DNA of 64,000 nucleotides from the NCBI RefSeq assembly GCF_013201725.1, contig NZ_CP053835.1, positions 2,170,001 through 2,234,000 on the forward strand. Reading direction: 5' to 3'. This document shows positions 19,563 to 30,176 of this stretch, in pieces; position 1 is the first letter of the stretch, and the number at the start of each line of letters is the position of its first letter. Under the pieces are notes generated by a model. It made no database searches, was not told where the DNA came from, and worked only from the letters and a program-made list of their open reading frames with translations. The position numbers and the translations under genes were made by a program. The DNA comes from Arcobacter defluvii. Lineage in GTDB: Bacteria; Campylobacterota; Campylobacteria; Campylobacterales; Arcobacteraceae.

Positions 19563-20215
19563 TATTTATCAATAACATCTTTTATTAAAACTGAAGTAAT
19601 TCCCCAAATTACTTCTCCTTCATACTCATAAACCCAAATTTTATGTCTTTTATTTCCCCAAGGTTTTTTATAAGTATCAGGAAGCCCAAGTTCTTCAACA
19701 GGGAAAAATATCTCTTTATTTCCATTTTCATCTATTTTATATGGCTGAATCTCATGAGCTAAAGTATACTCTTTTGGTTCATTATCTTTAAAAAAAGAGA
19801 TAGGAATAACTATCGTTTTTTCAACTTCATTATGATCAATCTTCATATTATTATAAGCTTTTTTCTTAACTCTTGCTACAAAAGATTCAATTATTGCACC
19901 AATTGGAGCTACATAAGTATCAAGTTGTCCTAAAATTTTTATATCTTTTTTAGGAATTCCTAACTCTTCATAAGTCTCTCTTAAAGCTGTATCTTTAAAA
20001 TCTTTATCGACATCTGATTCAAAACCACCACCAGGGAAACAAATATCTCCACCTTGTCTAATATGTGCAGCTCTTTTTTGAAATATCAAATGATATTCAC
20101 CATCTATTTTTACAAGTGGTATTAATACAGCACTATTAAAAAATCTATCCCTTCCCAAAACATTTGGATGTTTTGGAAGTTTTGATACTAATTTTTTTAA
20201 ATTATTTTTTTTCAT
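19559..20215 (-). CDS. NUDIX hydrolase, CoA-diphosphatase-like
   Basis: 218-residue nucleotide-diphosphate hydrolase. The N-terminal QKRAAHIRQGGDICFPGGGF segment is the CoA-pyrophosphatase extension, followed by the Nudix box with core TALRETYEELGI. The sequence beyond, with HEIQPYKID and the GITSVLIKD ending, matches NudL-type enzymes that cut CoA to phosphopantetheine. It directly abuts bioA (1-nt separation). Confidence 0.88.
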   Translation of the reverse strand: MKKNNLKKLVSKLPKHPNVLGRDRFFNSAVLIPLVKIDGEYHLIFQKRAAHIRQGGDICFPGGGFESDVDKDFKDTALRETYEELGIPKKDIKILGQLDTYVAPIGAIIESFVARVKKKAYNNMKIDHNEVEKTIVIPISFFKDNEPKEYTLAHEIQPYKIDENGNKEIFFPVEELGLPDTYKKPWGNKRHKIWVYEYEGEVIWGITSVLIKDVIDKY

Positions 20216-21484
20216 TTATTTTTTCTTTATAGATTTTATAGCATCACACATTGTTCTAATTATTTTTATTAAATTTTTTTCTTCTATTGTATATGCAACT
20301 ATTGAATAAACAAGTGTTCCAAAAGGTCTTATCCAAACACCATTTTTTACGCAATAATCTTGAATTTCTTGTGCAAAACAATCCTCTTTTAATTCTATTA
20401 TTCCTATTGCACCTATATTTCTTACATCTTTTACTAAATCTAAACCTTTAATTGTTTCTAATTCTTTTTTAAAAATTTCTTCTATTTTGTTTACTTTTTT
20501 TTGCCAAGAAGAACTTAGAAGTAAATCAATGCTAGCATTTGCAACACTACAAGCAAGTGGATTTGCCATAAACGTTGGACCATGCATTAAAACACCAATT
20601 TCACTATCAGAGATAGTATCACTTATCTCTTTTGAAGTAATCATAGCAGCCATTGTCATATAACCACCTGTTAAACCTTTTCCAACGGTGATAATATCTG
20701 GTTTAATATTTGTCCATTCAAATGCAAACATACGCCCAGTATGACCAAAACCTGTTGCAATTTCATCGAAAATCAATAAAATATTATATTTATCGCAAAG
20801 TTCTCTTGCTTTTTCTAAATAACTAGGATTATAAATTCTCATTCCACCTGCACCTTGTACAATTGGTTCAAGAATAAATCCAGCAATTTCCTGATGATGT
20901 TTTTCTAAAATATTTTCTAAATCTTTAATCTCTTTTGAACAATCACTATCAAATCCAAGAGCAGGAGCAGTTGTAAAAATATTTTTACTCAAATATGAAC
21001 CATATATAGAATGCATTGAATTTAAAGGATCACAAACACTCATCGCCCCTAAAGTATCTCCATGATAAGAATGTTCCAATGCCAAAAATTTATACTTATT
21101 TAAACCTTTTGCTTTTTGATATAAAATTGCCGTTTTTAATGAAACTTCAACAGAAACTGAACCACTATCACATAAAAAAACTGAATTTAATCCTGTTAAT
21201 TTTACCAATTTCTCACATAAGATTGAAGCTTGTTCATGAGCTAATCCTCCAAACATTATATGAGGCATAATATCAACTTGTTTTTTTATCGCTTCATTTA
21301 ATTTTGGATGATTATAACCATGAATTGCACTCCACCAAGAACTCATACCATCAATTAATTCAACACCTGTTTCTAAAAAAATTGTTGTATTATTTGTTTT
21401 TTTTACTGGAAGAATTTTTGTTTTGCTAGGAAGAGCATTATAAGGATGCCAAACGTGTATATTATCTATATCTAACCAATTCAA
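20216..21484 (-). CDS. bioA: adenosylmethionine-8-amino-7-oxononanoate aminotransferase
   Basis: PLP enzyme of biotin synthesis that converts KAPA to DAPA with SAM as amino donor. The start is TTG, with AGGA 7 nt upstream. Hallmarks: VWHPYNALPSK, DGMSSWWSAIHGYNHP, HSYHGDTLGAMSVCDP, IFDEIATGFGHTG, and the PLP lysine in ITVGKGLTGG. Length is 422 residues, as usual. No other bio genes are in the window. Confidence 0.96.
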   Translation of the reverse strand: MNWLDIDNIHVWHPYNALPSKTKILPVKKTNNTTIFLETGVELIDGMSSWWSAIHGYNHPKLNEAIKKQVDIMPHIMFGGLAHEQASILCEKLVKLTGLNSVFLCDSGSVSVEVSLKTAILYQKAKGLNKYKFLALEHSYHGDTLGAMSVCDPLNSMHSIYGSYLSKNIFTTAPALGFDSDCSKEIKDLENILEKHHQEIAGFILEPIVQGAGGMRIYNPSYLEKARELCDKYNILLIFDEIATGFGHTGRMFAFEWTNIKPDIITVGKGLTGGYMTMAAMITSKEISDTISDSEIGVLMHGPTFMANPLACSVANASIDLLLSSSWQKKVNKIEEIFKKELETIKGLDLVKDVRNIGAIGIIELKEDCFAQEIQDYCVKNGVWIRPFGTLVYSIVAYTIEEKNLIKIIRTMCDAIKSIKKK

Positions 21485-21549
21485 ATAGTTTTCCTATATT
21501 TTAATTGGTTAAATTATATCTAAAGATTATTACAAAATTGATAAATCTT

Positions 21550-24159
21550 TTACACTACGCAATCTAAGATAATTAAAAGTAATGTACCTTTATATTTTTC
21601 ATTATTATATTCAAACTCAGTATTTGAAATATCAATATACCCATCCATATGTTTATGAATTATTTCTTGACACATATAAAGTCCAATTCCTGTACCTTGA
21701 TGCTGGTGTTTTGTAGTGAAATATGGTTCAAAAACTTTTTCTATAATTGCAGGAGGAATTCCTCCTGCATTATCCCTTATTTTTATCAAAGCTTTTCCAT
21801 TTTCTCTTGTAATATCAATAAATATTAATCTATTTCCATTTTCTACTGATAATAATGCATCTTTTGCATTATTAAAAATATTTATCAATACTTGTATTAA
21901 TTCTGTTTCATATCCATTTACTTTTATATCATTTATATTATAAATTATTTTTATCTTATTTTCTATGAAATTTGCACTTAATAAATCAATTGTTTTTTTA
22001 CAACATCTTTCTAAATAAAAATCCTCTTTTTCTTTTTGTGGTTTAAAAAAATATCTAAAATCATCTATTGTATTTGATAAATATTTTGATGTATTTAAAA
22101 TTGAATCAATTGTTTTATAAAAGAACTCATCATCTAAATCATTAACTTCTTTTTTTAATTTAATTCCACTTGCATTTGTTGTTATTAAAGATAATGGTTG
22201 TCTCCATTGATGGGCAATATTTTCTATCATTTGTCCCATAGAAATCATTTTTTGTTGTTGAGATAAAATCCTATCTTTTTTTAGATTTTTTTCAACTTCT
22301 TCTTTGATTCTATCTTCTAATTGATTATTTATTTCTTTTAATTTTTTTGTTTTTTCATTAACAACATTTTGTAATTTTTCATTTAATTTTTTTAGAAGTC
22401 TTTGTCTATATAAAATTCCTAAAAAAAGTATAAATAAAACAAATGATACTTTCCAAATAATAGAATAATCAAACTCTTTTTTATGTTCAGTAAAAATCCA
22501 TTTATTTAAAATCTCATTTTTAACTAAATCATCAATACTTAAAACAGCTTTTTGAATTATTCCATACAAAATATTGTCACTGCTATTAATTGCAATTGAA
22601 ACATCCATTGTCTCATCTAATTTTGCTGAAATGGCAATTTTTGTAAGATATTTTGTTTGTATTTTATACCAAGATGTGGAAATAGTATCTATATGACCAA
22701 ATGTTTCTTCATTTAAAAGCTTTTTTATTCCTTCATCTATATTTTTAACAGTTACAAAATCTATATTTTTATATTTTTCTTTAAAAGTATTAATAAGTGC
22801 AAAATCTTCAACAATTGATATTTTTTTCTTTTTTAAAGTAGATAAATTATTTATAAAAGAAACATCACTCTTTGTCAAAAGAACCAATGGAATACTCAAA
22901 TAGGATTTCGTAAAATTAAAAAACTTTTCTCTATCTTTAGTCCAAATAGCAGATGATAAGATATCACATTTCTTATTTTTAGCCAATTCTAAAGAATCAT
23001 GCCAAGTTTCAGTTTCAATCAATTTTATAGGTTTTTTTATTCTACTTTCAATTAAAGAGATATAATCAGCAACAAAACCAACAAATTTTCCATCTTTTAT
23101 ATCACTATAAGGCATAGAATTAGGAACAACACACATATTAATAATATCTCTTTGTTCTAAATATTTTAATTCAGATTCAGAAAAAGTTAAATTTCTTAAA
23201 TTATTTAAATCAAAAACAAATTTATCTAAATCAATTGGTTTTGGAATTAATCCCATAAGATTATATAAATCATATATTCTTTGTATTTTGTCTTTTTTTA
23301 TTTCTCCTAAATTTACTGTATTAAAATAAGAGAGTTTTCTTAACTCTTTAGCTTCATAAATAAGTTCATCTTTTTTTAAATTTTGAGTATCATATTTATT
23401 TATAATAACATTTGAACTCTCTTCAATATTTGAATATGCGTATTCCCAACCTTTTAAAGAGGCTTTTTTAAATAATAAAACTGTGTTTAAATCACTATTT
23501 ATTAGATTCTCACTTGTATATAACATATCACTATACATATCAAAACCATATCTTTTAGGATCAAAAATATTATATTTTATACCTTCTTTTTGGAGTTCAT
23601 ATGGTGCTTTAGAAATATATCCTGAAATAATGTCTGTTTTTTTGTTTATTAAATCATTAATATTATGAGTATGTTTCATAAACTTTAAATTATCAATTTT
23701 TATTTTATTTGAAATTATCATTGCTTTTAAAGATACTTCACTAGCATCATCAATAGTTGTCATAATTTTTTTATTAGAAAAATCATTTATACTATTTATT
23801 CCAGAATCCATTGTGCTTATTAAAATCAAAGGAGTTGCCTGAAAAAGAGCATATAAAGCAACTATATTTCTATTTTTAGTTCGTTCTAGTATTAAAGTTT
23901 CACGACCAACTGCAAAATCAATTTTTCCATCACTAACTTCTTTAGGGATATCTATTCCAAACTCAAAAGGTTTTATTTCAACATCTAAACCAACTTCTTT
24001 ATAAAAACCTTTTTCTTTCGCCATATAATAACCAGCAAATTGAAACTGATCAAACCAAGAAAGCTGTAATGTTACTTTTTTTAATTCTTGCGAATAAGAT
24101 ATTGTAGAAATAAATAATAATATATAGAAAAAAGATTTTAAGAATTTTATAAATTTCAA
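21550..24159 (-). CDS. sensor histidine kinase with NMT1/THI5-like and SBP_bac_3 periplasmic domains
   Basis: About 869 residues from a TTG at 24159, chosen because AGG lies 6 nt upstream and it yields a clean signal peptide (FIKFLKSFFYILLFIS); an in-frame TTG at 24195 is also possible. Domain order: NMT1/THI5-like ABC-binding domain (LQLSWFDQFQFAGYYMAKEKGFYKEVGL), SBP_bac_3, transmembrane helix, coiled coil, HisKA (ENIAHQWRQPLSLI), HATPase (NIFNNAKDAL, NAGGIP, GTGIGLYM). No receiver is attached and no partner regulator is adjacent. THI5-type domains bind pyrimidine or sulfonate-like ligands, so a nutrient sensor is likely. Confidence 0.9.
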   Translation of the reverse strand: MKFIKFLKSFFYILLFISTISYSQELKKVTLQLSWFDQFQFAGYYMAKEKGFYKEVGLDVEIKPFEFGIDIPKEVSDGKIDFAVGRETLILERTKNRNIVALYALFQATPLILISTMDSGINSINDFSNKKIMTTIDDASEVSLKAMIISNKIKIDNLKFMKHTHNINDLINKKTDIISGYISKAPYELQKEGIKYNIFDPKRYGFDMYSDMLYTSENLINSDLNTVLLFKKASLKGWEYAYSNIEESSNVIINKYDTQNLKKDELIYEAKELRKLSYFNTVNLGEIKKDKIQRIYDLYNLMGLIPKPIDLDKFVFDLNNLRNLTFSESELKYLEQRDIINMCVVPNSMPYSDIKDGKFVGFVADYISLIESRIKKPIKLIETETWHDSLELAKNKKCDILSSAIWTKDREKFFNFTKSYLSIPLVLLTKSDVSFINNLSTLKKKKISIVEDFALINTFKEKYKNIDFVTVKNIDEGIKKLLNEETFGHIDTISTSWYKIQTKYLTKIAISAKLDETMDVSIAINSSDNILYGIIQKAVLSIDDLVKNEILNKWIFTEHKKEFDYSIIWKVSFVLFILFLGILYRQRLLKKLNEKLQNVVNEKTKKLKEINNQLEDRIKEEVEKNLKKDRILSQQQKMISMGQMIENIAHQWRQPLSLITTNASGIKLKKEVNDLDDEFFYKTIDSILNTSKYLSNTIDDFRYFFKPQKEKEDFYLERCCKKTIDLLSANFIENKIKIIYNINDIKVNGYETELIQVLINIFNNAKDALLSVENGNRLIFIDITRENGKALIKIRDNAGGIPPAIIEKVFEPYFTTKHQHQGTGIGLYMCQEIIHKHMDGYIDISNTEFEYNNEKYKGTLLLIILDCVV

Positions 24160-24298
24160 GTTTAACCTCAATATAATTGTTATTGAGTATATCAAAAAAT
24201 AATTTATAAAGTAAATAAAAAATGTCTAAATTATGACAAAATAAGAAAAGTAATTATCCAAAATAAAACTGATTATCATATATAAATAACTAATTAAT

Positions 24299-24338
24299 AA
24301 AAAAAGAGAAAATTGAAAAATAATTTACAATTTTCTCT
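24299..24338 (-). terminator. terminator after purH
   Basis: On the - strand an 11-bp stem (AGAGAAAATTG / CAATTTTCTCT, 12-nt loop) is followed by a run of T (bases 24299-24305 read A on the + strand). It lies about 30 bases beyond the purH stop. Confidence 0.75.
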
Positions 24339-24366
24339 TATAAGCAATTTAAATTAAAATTTATTT

Positions 24367-25899
24367 TTAGTGTAAGAAGTGTCTAATTCCTGAGAAATAT
24401 AAAGCCATGTCATATTCATCAGCAGCAGCAATAATTTCATCATCTCTGATACTTCCACCTGGCTCAATTACACATTTAACACCAGCAGTTGCAGCTGCAT
24501 CTATACTATCTCTAAATGGGAAAAATGCTTCAGATGCCAACACTGCACCAGTTACATCAAGTCCCATATCTTCTGCTTTTCTTAAAGCTGCTTTTGATGC
24601 ATCAACTCTTGAAGTCATACCCATACCAACAGCAACCATTGCAGAATTTTTTACATAAACTACACAATTTGATTTTGTTAAAGAAGCAATTTTATAAGCA
24701 ATTTCCATATCTTTTACTTCTTGTTCAGTTGCAATTCTTTTTGACATAAGTTTTGAATTTCTTACTTCATCTTCTTGTACTTTATCTGCATCTTGGAATA
24801 CAAATCCACCATCAACTCTTTTAAAGTCAACTTTATCATTTGCAAGTTCTAAATATTGTGTTCCTTGTTCAAATAATTTGATTCTTTTTTTAGCTTCAAA
24901 TACTTTAATTGCATCTTCAGTAAAACTTGCAGCAAAAATAACTTCTAAGAATATTTCATTCATTTTTTCTGCTAATTCTTTATCAACACAACCATTAACA
25001 GCAACTACTCCACCAAAAGCAGAAACTGGGTCACATTTTAATGCTTCAACATAAGATTCTAATAATGTATCTTTAATTGCAAATCCACAAGGATTTCCAT
25101 GTTTAACTATGCAAATAGCTTTTTCTTTTCCAAAAGCAGCAGCAATTCTAGCAGCTCCACTAATATCACCCATATTATTGAAACTTGCTTCTCCTTTTAT
25201 AGTTTTAAACTTGTTTGTAAATTGTGAATCAAACTCATATAAAGCACCTTTTTGATGTGGATTTTCACCATATCTAGTATCAAATACTTTAGAACCAACA
25301 ATAAATTGTTTATTTCCAAAACCATTGTTGAATCTTTTATTCATATAGTTTGCAATCATAGAATCATAAGCAGCTGTATGCTCATATGCTTTAATCATTA
25401 AATCTCTTCTAAACTCAACTGTGTTTGTCTCATTTTTAAGATTATTTAATACTAAATCATAATCAGCAACATCAGTAACAATAATTACTGAATCAAAGTT
25501 TTTAGCAGCACTTCTCACCATCGCTGGTCCACCAATATCAATGTTTTCAATAATTTCTTCAAAATCATCAGTTTTTTCAATAGTTGCTTTAAATGGATAT
25601 AAATTTACACAAACTAAATCAATACCTTCAACTCCTAGTTCTTTTGCTTGATCAAGATGAGATTGTTTATCACGTCTATGTAAAATACCCCCGTGAATAT
25701 ACGGATTTAATGTTTTAACTCTTCCTTCAAAACATTCTGGAAATTTTGTAACTTCATTTGCTTCAATTACAGCTATTCCTGCATCTTTTAACTTATTATA
25801 TGTTCCACCTGTTGAAATAATTTCATAACCCAATGATACTAATTCTTTGGCAAAATTTTCAACACCACTTTTGTCACTTACACTAATTAATGCTCTCAA
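24367..25899 (-). CDS. purH: bifunctional AICAR formyltransferase / IMP cyclohydrolase
   Basis: Last two steps of purine synthesis to IMP. Start is the TTG at 25899: it has GGGGA 6 nt upstream and gives 510 residues, the usual PurH length, beginning (M)[19 protein letters not shown]. The longer open frame to 25992 adds 31 unrelated residues. Cyclohydrolase motifs ([28 protein letters not shown]) precede formyltransferase motifs ([33 protein letters not shown]). Confidence 0.97.
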   Translation of the reverse strand: MRALISVSDKSGVENFAKELVSLGYEIISTGGTYNKLKDAGIAVIEANEVTKFPECFEGRVKTLNPYIHGGILHRRDKQSHLDQAKELGVEGIDLVCVNLYPFKATIEKTDDFEEIIENIDIGGPAMVRSAAKNFDSVIIVTDVADYDLVLNNLKNETNTVEFRRDLMIKAYEHTAAYDSMIANYMNKRFNNGFGNKQFIVGSKVFDTRYGENPHQKGALYEFDSQFTNKFKTIKGEASFNNMGDISGAARIAAAFGKEKAICIVKHGNPCGFAIKDTLLESYVEALKCDPVSAFGGVVAVNGCVDKELAEKMNEIFLEVIFAASFTEDAIKVFEAKKRIKLFEQGTQYLELANDKVDFKRVDGGFVFQDADKVQEDEVRNSKLMSKRIATEQEVKDMEIAYKIASLTKSNCVVYVKNSAMVAVGMGMTSRVDASKAALRKAEDMGLDVTGAVLASEAFFPFRDSIDAAATAGVKCVIEPGGSIRDDEIIAAADEYDMALYFSGIRHFLH

Positions 25900-26048
25900 T
25901 TTTTTTCCCCAAGTCTTATAATTTTTTGTGATTATACAAAAAAACCAATTAGGACTTGCTTCATCAAAAATTGTATATTTTTTATTTACCAATAAATTAT
26001 TTTCTGTGATAAAATGGTATTTCTAGCTATTATAAGAGGAGTTTAATA

Positions 26049-27866
26049 TTGGAAAATTTTAAAGATTTGAATCTTCTATGGATATTAGTTTGTGCATTTT
26101 TAGTTTTTATGATGCAACTAGGTTTTGCTTTAATTGAAACAGGTGTTGTTAGAAGTAAAAATACTATTAATGTAGCTATGAAAAATCTTATTGATACTGT
26201 TTTTAGTATTATTTTTTTCTGGTTATTTGGTTTTGGAATTATGTTTGGATTAGATAAGTTTGGATTATTTGGAACAACAAATTTTTTAATAGATGGAAAG
26301 GATTTTAATATAAATGGATTTTTTTTCTTTCAAGCTATGTTTGCTGCAACTGCAATAACTATTGTATCTGGTGCAGTTGCTGAAAGAATTAAGTTTAATG
26401 GTTACATCATAATCTCTATTATTGTAAGTTCCATTATTTATCCTATTTTTGGTCACTGGGCTTGGAATGATAATGGTTGGTTAAATAATTTAGGTTTTAT
26501 TGATTTTGCAGGTTCAACTGTTGTTCATTCAATTGGTGCGTGGATTGGACTTGCAGGTGCAATAGTTTTAGGTCCTAGACTTGGAAAATTTAGAAAAGGG
26601 AAAACAACATATTTTGCTCCAAGTAATCATAATTTTATAGTTTTTGGAGTATTTATACTATTTTTTGCATGGTTTGGTTTTAATGCTGGAAGTTTGTTGT
26701 CTTTTGAAACTATTGTAACTTCTATTTTATTAAATACCCTACTTGCTGGTGTATTTGGTGGATTTAGTGCTTGGATTATCACTTTATTTAGTAAAGATAA
26801 AGTTGGCGTAGAAATTTTTAGTTTTGGAATAATTGCAGGACTTGTAGGAATTACAGCTGGTTGTTATGAACTAAATGCAATACAATCTGCATTTATTGGT
26901 TTTATTTCTTCATTTATAATGCATTTTTCTGATATTTTTTTAACAAAAAAATTAAAAATAGATGATCCATTAAGCGTAGTAAGTATTCATGGCTTTGTTG
27001 GCGCTTGGGGAACTATTGCAGTTGGAATTTTTGCTGATTTACCAGAAAATTTCACTAGATTTCATTTTATATATGTTCAAACATTAGGAGTAATTATTGC
27101 TTTTTGTTTTGCTTTCACTTTTGGTTTATTAATTTTCTTTTTTCTATATAAAATTAATCTATTAAGAGTTAAAAAAAGACATGAAGTTTTAGGATTAAAT
27201 AGAAGTGAACATAATGCAAAATTACCTTGGGTTGACACTATACAAAGTATTATACAAATAATGAAAACAGGTAATATTGATAAAAAAATTTATGAAGAAA
27301 GAGATACAGAAATTGGAATAGTTTCAAAATTTTTCAATTATTTATTAAATATTTTAAGAGAAAAAAATGCGGAACTTAGAAATTCAAATAAAAATTTAAG
27401 TGTCAAAGCATACCATGATAATTTAACAAAAATTTTAAATAGAAATGGACTTTTAAAAAAACTTATGGAAAAAAATAATAAATATACTCTTGCAATAATA
27501 GATATAGATAAATTTAAATTAATTAATGATAATTATGGACATGATGTTGGAGATTATGTATTAAAAGATTTAGCAGCATTAATTTCAAGCAAAATTAGAA
27601 GTACAGATATTTTTGCTAGATGGGGAGGAGAAGAGTTTGTATTAATTTTAGATACAGCTGATTTACTTCAAGCTCAAAACATTGCTGATAACATAAGAAA
27701 AGAAGTTGAAATTTTTAAATTTAAAACTGTTAACAAAGTAACTATTTCAATTGGAATAAGCGAATTTAAAAATAAAAATGATACATTCGAGGATATATTT
27801 AAAAAAGCGGATCAAGCCTTATATCAAGCAAAATCTACTGGAAGAAATAAAGTTTATGTCTATTAG
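26049..27866 (+). CDS. ammonium transporter (Amt) fused to a GGDEF diguanylate cyclase
   Basis: 605 residues, TTG start with AGGAG 7 nt upstream. Residues about 1-390 are an Amt/Rh channel with eleven helices and intact hallmarks: FQAMFAATAITIVSGAVAER, the first twin histidine in STVVHSIGAW, WFGFNAGS, and the second in SIHGFVGAWGT. A cytoplasmic linker and coiled coil lead to a GGDEF domain whose signature is GGEEF, with an RSTD inhibitory site exactly five residues before it. It therefore looks like an active, product-inhibited cyclase that couples external ammonium to c-di-GMP. No glnK-type gene is adjacent. Confidence 0.94.
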   Translation: MENFKDLNLLWILVCAFLVFMMQLGFALIETGVVRSKNTINVAMKNLIDTVFSIIFFWLFGFGIMFGLDKFGLFGTTNFLIDGKDFNINGFFFFQAMFAATAITIVSGAVAERIKFNGYIIISIIVSSIIYPIFGHWAWNDNGWLNNLGFIDFAGSTVVHSIGAWIGLAGAIVLGPRLGKFRKGKTTYFAPSNHNFIVFGVFILFFAWFGFNAGSLLSFETIVTSILLNTLLAGVFGGFSAWIITLFSKDKVGVEIFSFGIIAGLVGITAGCYELNAIQSAFIGFISSFIMHFSDIFLTKKLKIDDPLSVVSIHGFVGAWGTIAVGIFADLPENFTRFHFIYVQTLGVIIAFCFAFTFGLLIFFFLYKINLLRVKKRHEVLGLNRSEHNAKLPWVDTIQSIIQIMKTGNIDKKIYEERDTEIGIVSKFFNYLLNILREKNAELRNSNKNLSVKAYHDNLTKILNRNGLLKKLMEKNNKYTLAIIDIDKFKLINDNYGHDVGDYVLKDLAALISSKIRSTDIFARWGGEEFVLILDTADLLQAQNIADNIRKEVEIFKFKTVNKVTISIGISEFKNKNDTFEDIFKKADQALYQAKSTGRNKVYVY

Positions 27867-27888
27867 GAAATCTTACTTTCCTAATAGA
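27859..27888. terminator. shared terminator between amt-GGDEF and purL
   Basis: Perfect 12-bp stem TCTATTAGGAAA / TTTCCTAATAGA with a 6-nt loop, overlapping the stop codon of the upstream gene and lying just before the convergent purL stop. Confidence 0.75.
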
Positions 27889-27897
27889 TATTATTTA

Positions 27898-30111
27898 TTA
27901 TAAATCTTGCTCAATTACTTGTTTGAATCTATTAAAATAGATAAAACTAACTTTATCTAATTCTTTATAGATATCATTAATAGAGATTTTATCTCCACCA
28001 ACTTGACCTATTTTGCTATATTCAATATTAAATGATTTTGCAACTTTTTCAAATGCTTCACAGTTTTCAGGTCTTACTTCAACGATAGCTCTACTTAATG
28101 ATTCAGAGAAAATATCTTTTGAATCATTTAATGAAATAGAGATTTCAATTCCTTTATTACCCACAACTGCCATTTTAGCTGCACTAATTGCAATACCACC
28201 AATATTTACATCTTTTGCAGATTTTAATAAACCTAATTTATTTGCTTCAATTACTGTATTCCATAAAGCTAACTCTTTTTCAAAATTTACTTCAGGATGA
28301 ATTCCAGCAACTTTTCCATACATTTTTTTCATATAAAGTGATGCACCAAATTCTGATTTTGTTTCACCTAAAATATATAAAATATTTCCATTTTCTTGCA
28401 CACTTGATGGTAATACTTTATTTGCATCTTCATTCACTCCAACCATTGCAATTGAAGGTGTTGGGAAAACCCCAACTCCATTTGTTTCATTATAAAGTGA
28501 AACATTTCCACCAATTACAGGAGTATTTAATTCTTTACAAGCTTTTTTAATACCTTCACAAGAAGCAGCAAATTGCCACATAACTTCTGGATTCGTTGGA
28601 TTTCCAAAATTTAAACAATCTGTGATTGCTTTTGGAACAGCTCCAGTCATAGCAACATTTCTTCCTGATTCCATAACAGCTGCTGCTGCTCCTAATTCTG
28701 GATTAATATAACAAAGTCTTGTATTACAATCTGCACTCATAGAAAGAGCTTTTCCAGTCTCTTTGATTCTTATACTTGAACCATCAAGTTTACCTGGACC
28801 TTTAATAGTGTTTGTTTGAACCATTGAATCATATTGAGAATAAACCCAAGATTTATCAACAACTTCCATATCTGAGAATAAATCATCAAATGCAACTTGA
28901 TTTGAAATTTCTTTATCTAATTTAATATTTTCAATGCCATCTAAATAAGCTGGTTTTTTTGTTGGTCTATCTAAAACTGGTGCTTGTTCACTTACAGGTT
29001 GAACAGGAACTTCTGCACATTTTTCACCATGCCAGAATAATTCCATATTTCCAGTTGCAGTTACTTCACCAATAACAGCAACATCTAATTCCCATTTTTC
29101 AAAAATATCAATAATTGCTTGTTCACAACCTTTTTTAGCACAAATAAGCATTCTTTCTTGAGACTCAGAAAGCATAAAGTCATAAGGAGTCATTCCCTCT
29201 TCACGTGCTGGAACTTTATCTAAATGCATAATCATTCCAGAACCAGATCTTCCAGCCATTTCAAAAGAACTTGAAGTAAGACCAGCAGCTCCCATATCTT
29301 GAATACCAACGATTAAATCTGCTTTAAACAGTTCTAAACAAGCTTCAAGTAATAATTTTTCAGTAAATGGATCTCCAACTTGAACTGTTGGTCTTTTTGA
29401 CTCAGAATCTTCATCAAAAGCTGCACTTGACATTACTGCACCACCTAGACCATCTCGTCCTGTTTTGCTCCCAACATACATTACTGGGTTTCCAATACCT
29501 TCTGCTTTTCCATAGAAAATTTCATCAGCTTTTGCTAAACCTAAAGTAAAAGCATTTACAAGGTTATTTCCAGCATAACACTCTTCAAATGTAGTTTCTC
29601 CACCAATTGTAGGAACTCCCATACAATTCCCATATCCACCAATACCAGCAACAACACCTCTTAATAAAAATCTGTGTTTTTGAGCTGTTTCACTATTTCC
29701 CTCAATTGAAGCAAATCTAATAGAATTCATATTTGCAATTGGTCTTGCTCCCATTGTAAATACATCTCTTAAAATTCCTCCAACTCCAGTTGCAGCACCT
29801 TGGTAAGGCTCGATAAATGATGGGTGATTGTGTGATTCCATTTTAAATACTGCAGCATATCCATCACCAATGTCAATAACACCAGCATTTTCACCTGGAC
29901 CTTGAATAACCCAAGGAGCTTTTGTTGGGAAACCATTTAAATATTTTTTACTTGATTTATATGAGCAATGCTCAGACCACATAGCAGAGAAGATACCAAT
30001 TTCTACATAGTTTGGTTCTCTTCCTAAAATTTCTTTGATATTTTCAAATTCTTCAAGTGTTAAAGAGTGAGCAAGTGCTATCTCTTGAAGGTTCATCTCT
30101 TGTTTTTGCAT
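27898..30111 (-). CDS. purL: phosphoribosylformylglycinamidine synthase subunit PurL
   Basis: Fourth step of purine synthesis (FGAR to FGAM). At 737 residues it is the small form that needs separate PurQ and PurS, neither in this window. Hallmarks: [19 protein letters not shown], the ATP-binding [35 protein letters not shown]-like [17 protein letters not shown], and [13 protein letters not shown]. It is separated from purH by the amt-GGDEF gene. Confidence 0.97.
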   Translation of the reverse strand: MQKQEMNLQEIALAHSLTLEEFENIKEILGREPNYVEIGIFSAMWSEHCSYKSSKKYLNGFPTKAPWVIQGPGENAGVIDIGDGYAAVFKMESHNHPSFIEPYQGAATGVGGILRDVFTMGARPIANMNSIRFASIEGNSETAQKHRFLLRGVVAGIGGYGNCMGVPTIGGETTFEECYAGNNLVNAFTLGLAKADEIFYGKAEGIGNPVMYVGSKTGRDGLGGAVMSSAAFDEDSESKRPTVQVGDPFTEKLLLEACLELFKADLIVGIQDMGAAGLTSSSFEMAGRSGSGMIMHLDKVPAREEGMTPYDFMLSESQERMLICAKKGCEQAIIDIFEKWELDVAVIGEVTATGNMELFWHGEKCAEVPVQPVSEQAPVLDRPTKKPAYLDGIENIKLDKEISNQVAFDDLFSDMEVVDKSWVYSQYDSMVQTNTIKGPGKLDGSSIRIKETGKALSMSADCNTRLCYINPELGAAAAVMESGRNVAMTGAVPKAITDCLNFGNPTNPEVMWQFAASCEGIKKACKELNTPVIGGNVSLYNETNGVGVFPTPSIAMVGVNEDANKVLPSSVQENGNILYILGETKSEFGASLYMKKMYGKVAGIHPEVNFEKELALWNTVIEANKLGLLKSAKDVNIGGIAISAAKMAVVGNKGIEISISLNDSKDIFSESLSRAIVEVRPENCEAFEKVAKSFNIEYSKIGQVGGDKISINDIYKELDKVSFIYFNRFKQVIEQDL

Positions 30112-30176
30112 CTTTCGCCTTAAAATATGGTTGTTAAGTTAATGGCGATTATATCTAAAAAGAGTTAAATATTTTT

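Noticed and set aside
24266-24285. GATTATCATAT stretch resembling a Fur-box half
   Set aside because: Only one half matches, and it lies upstream of a kinase gene on the far side, with no iron gene next to it.
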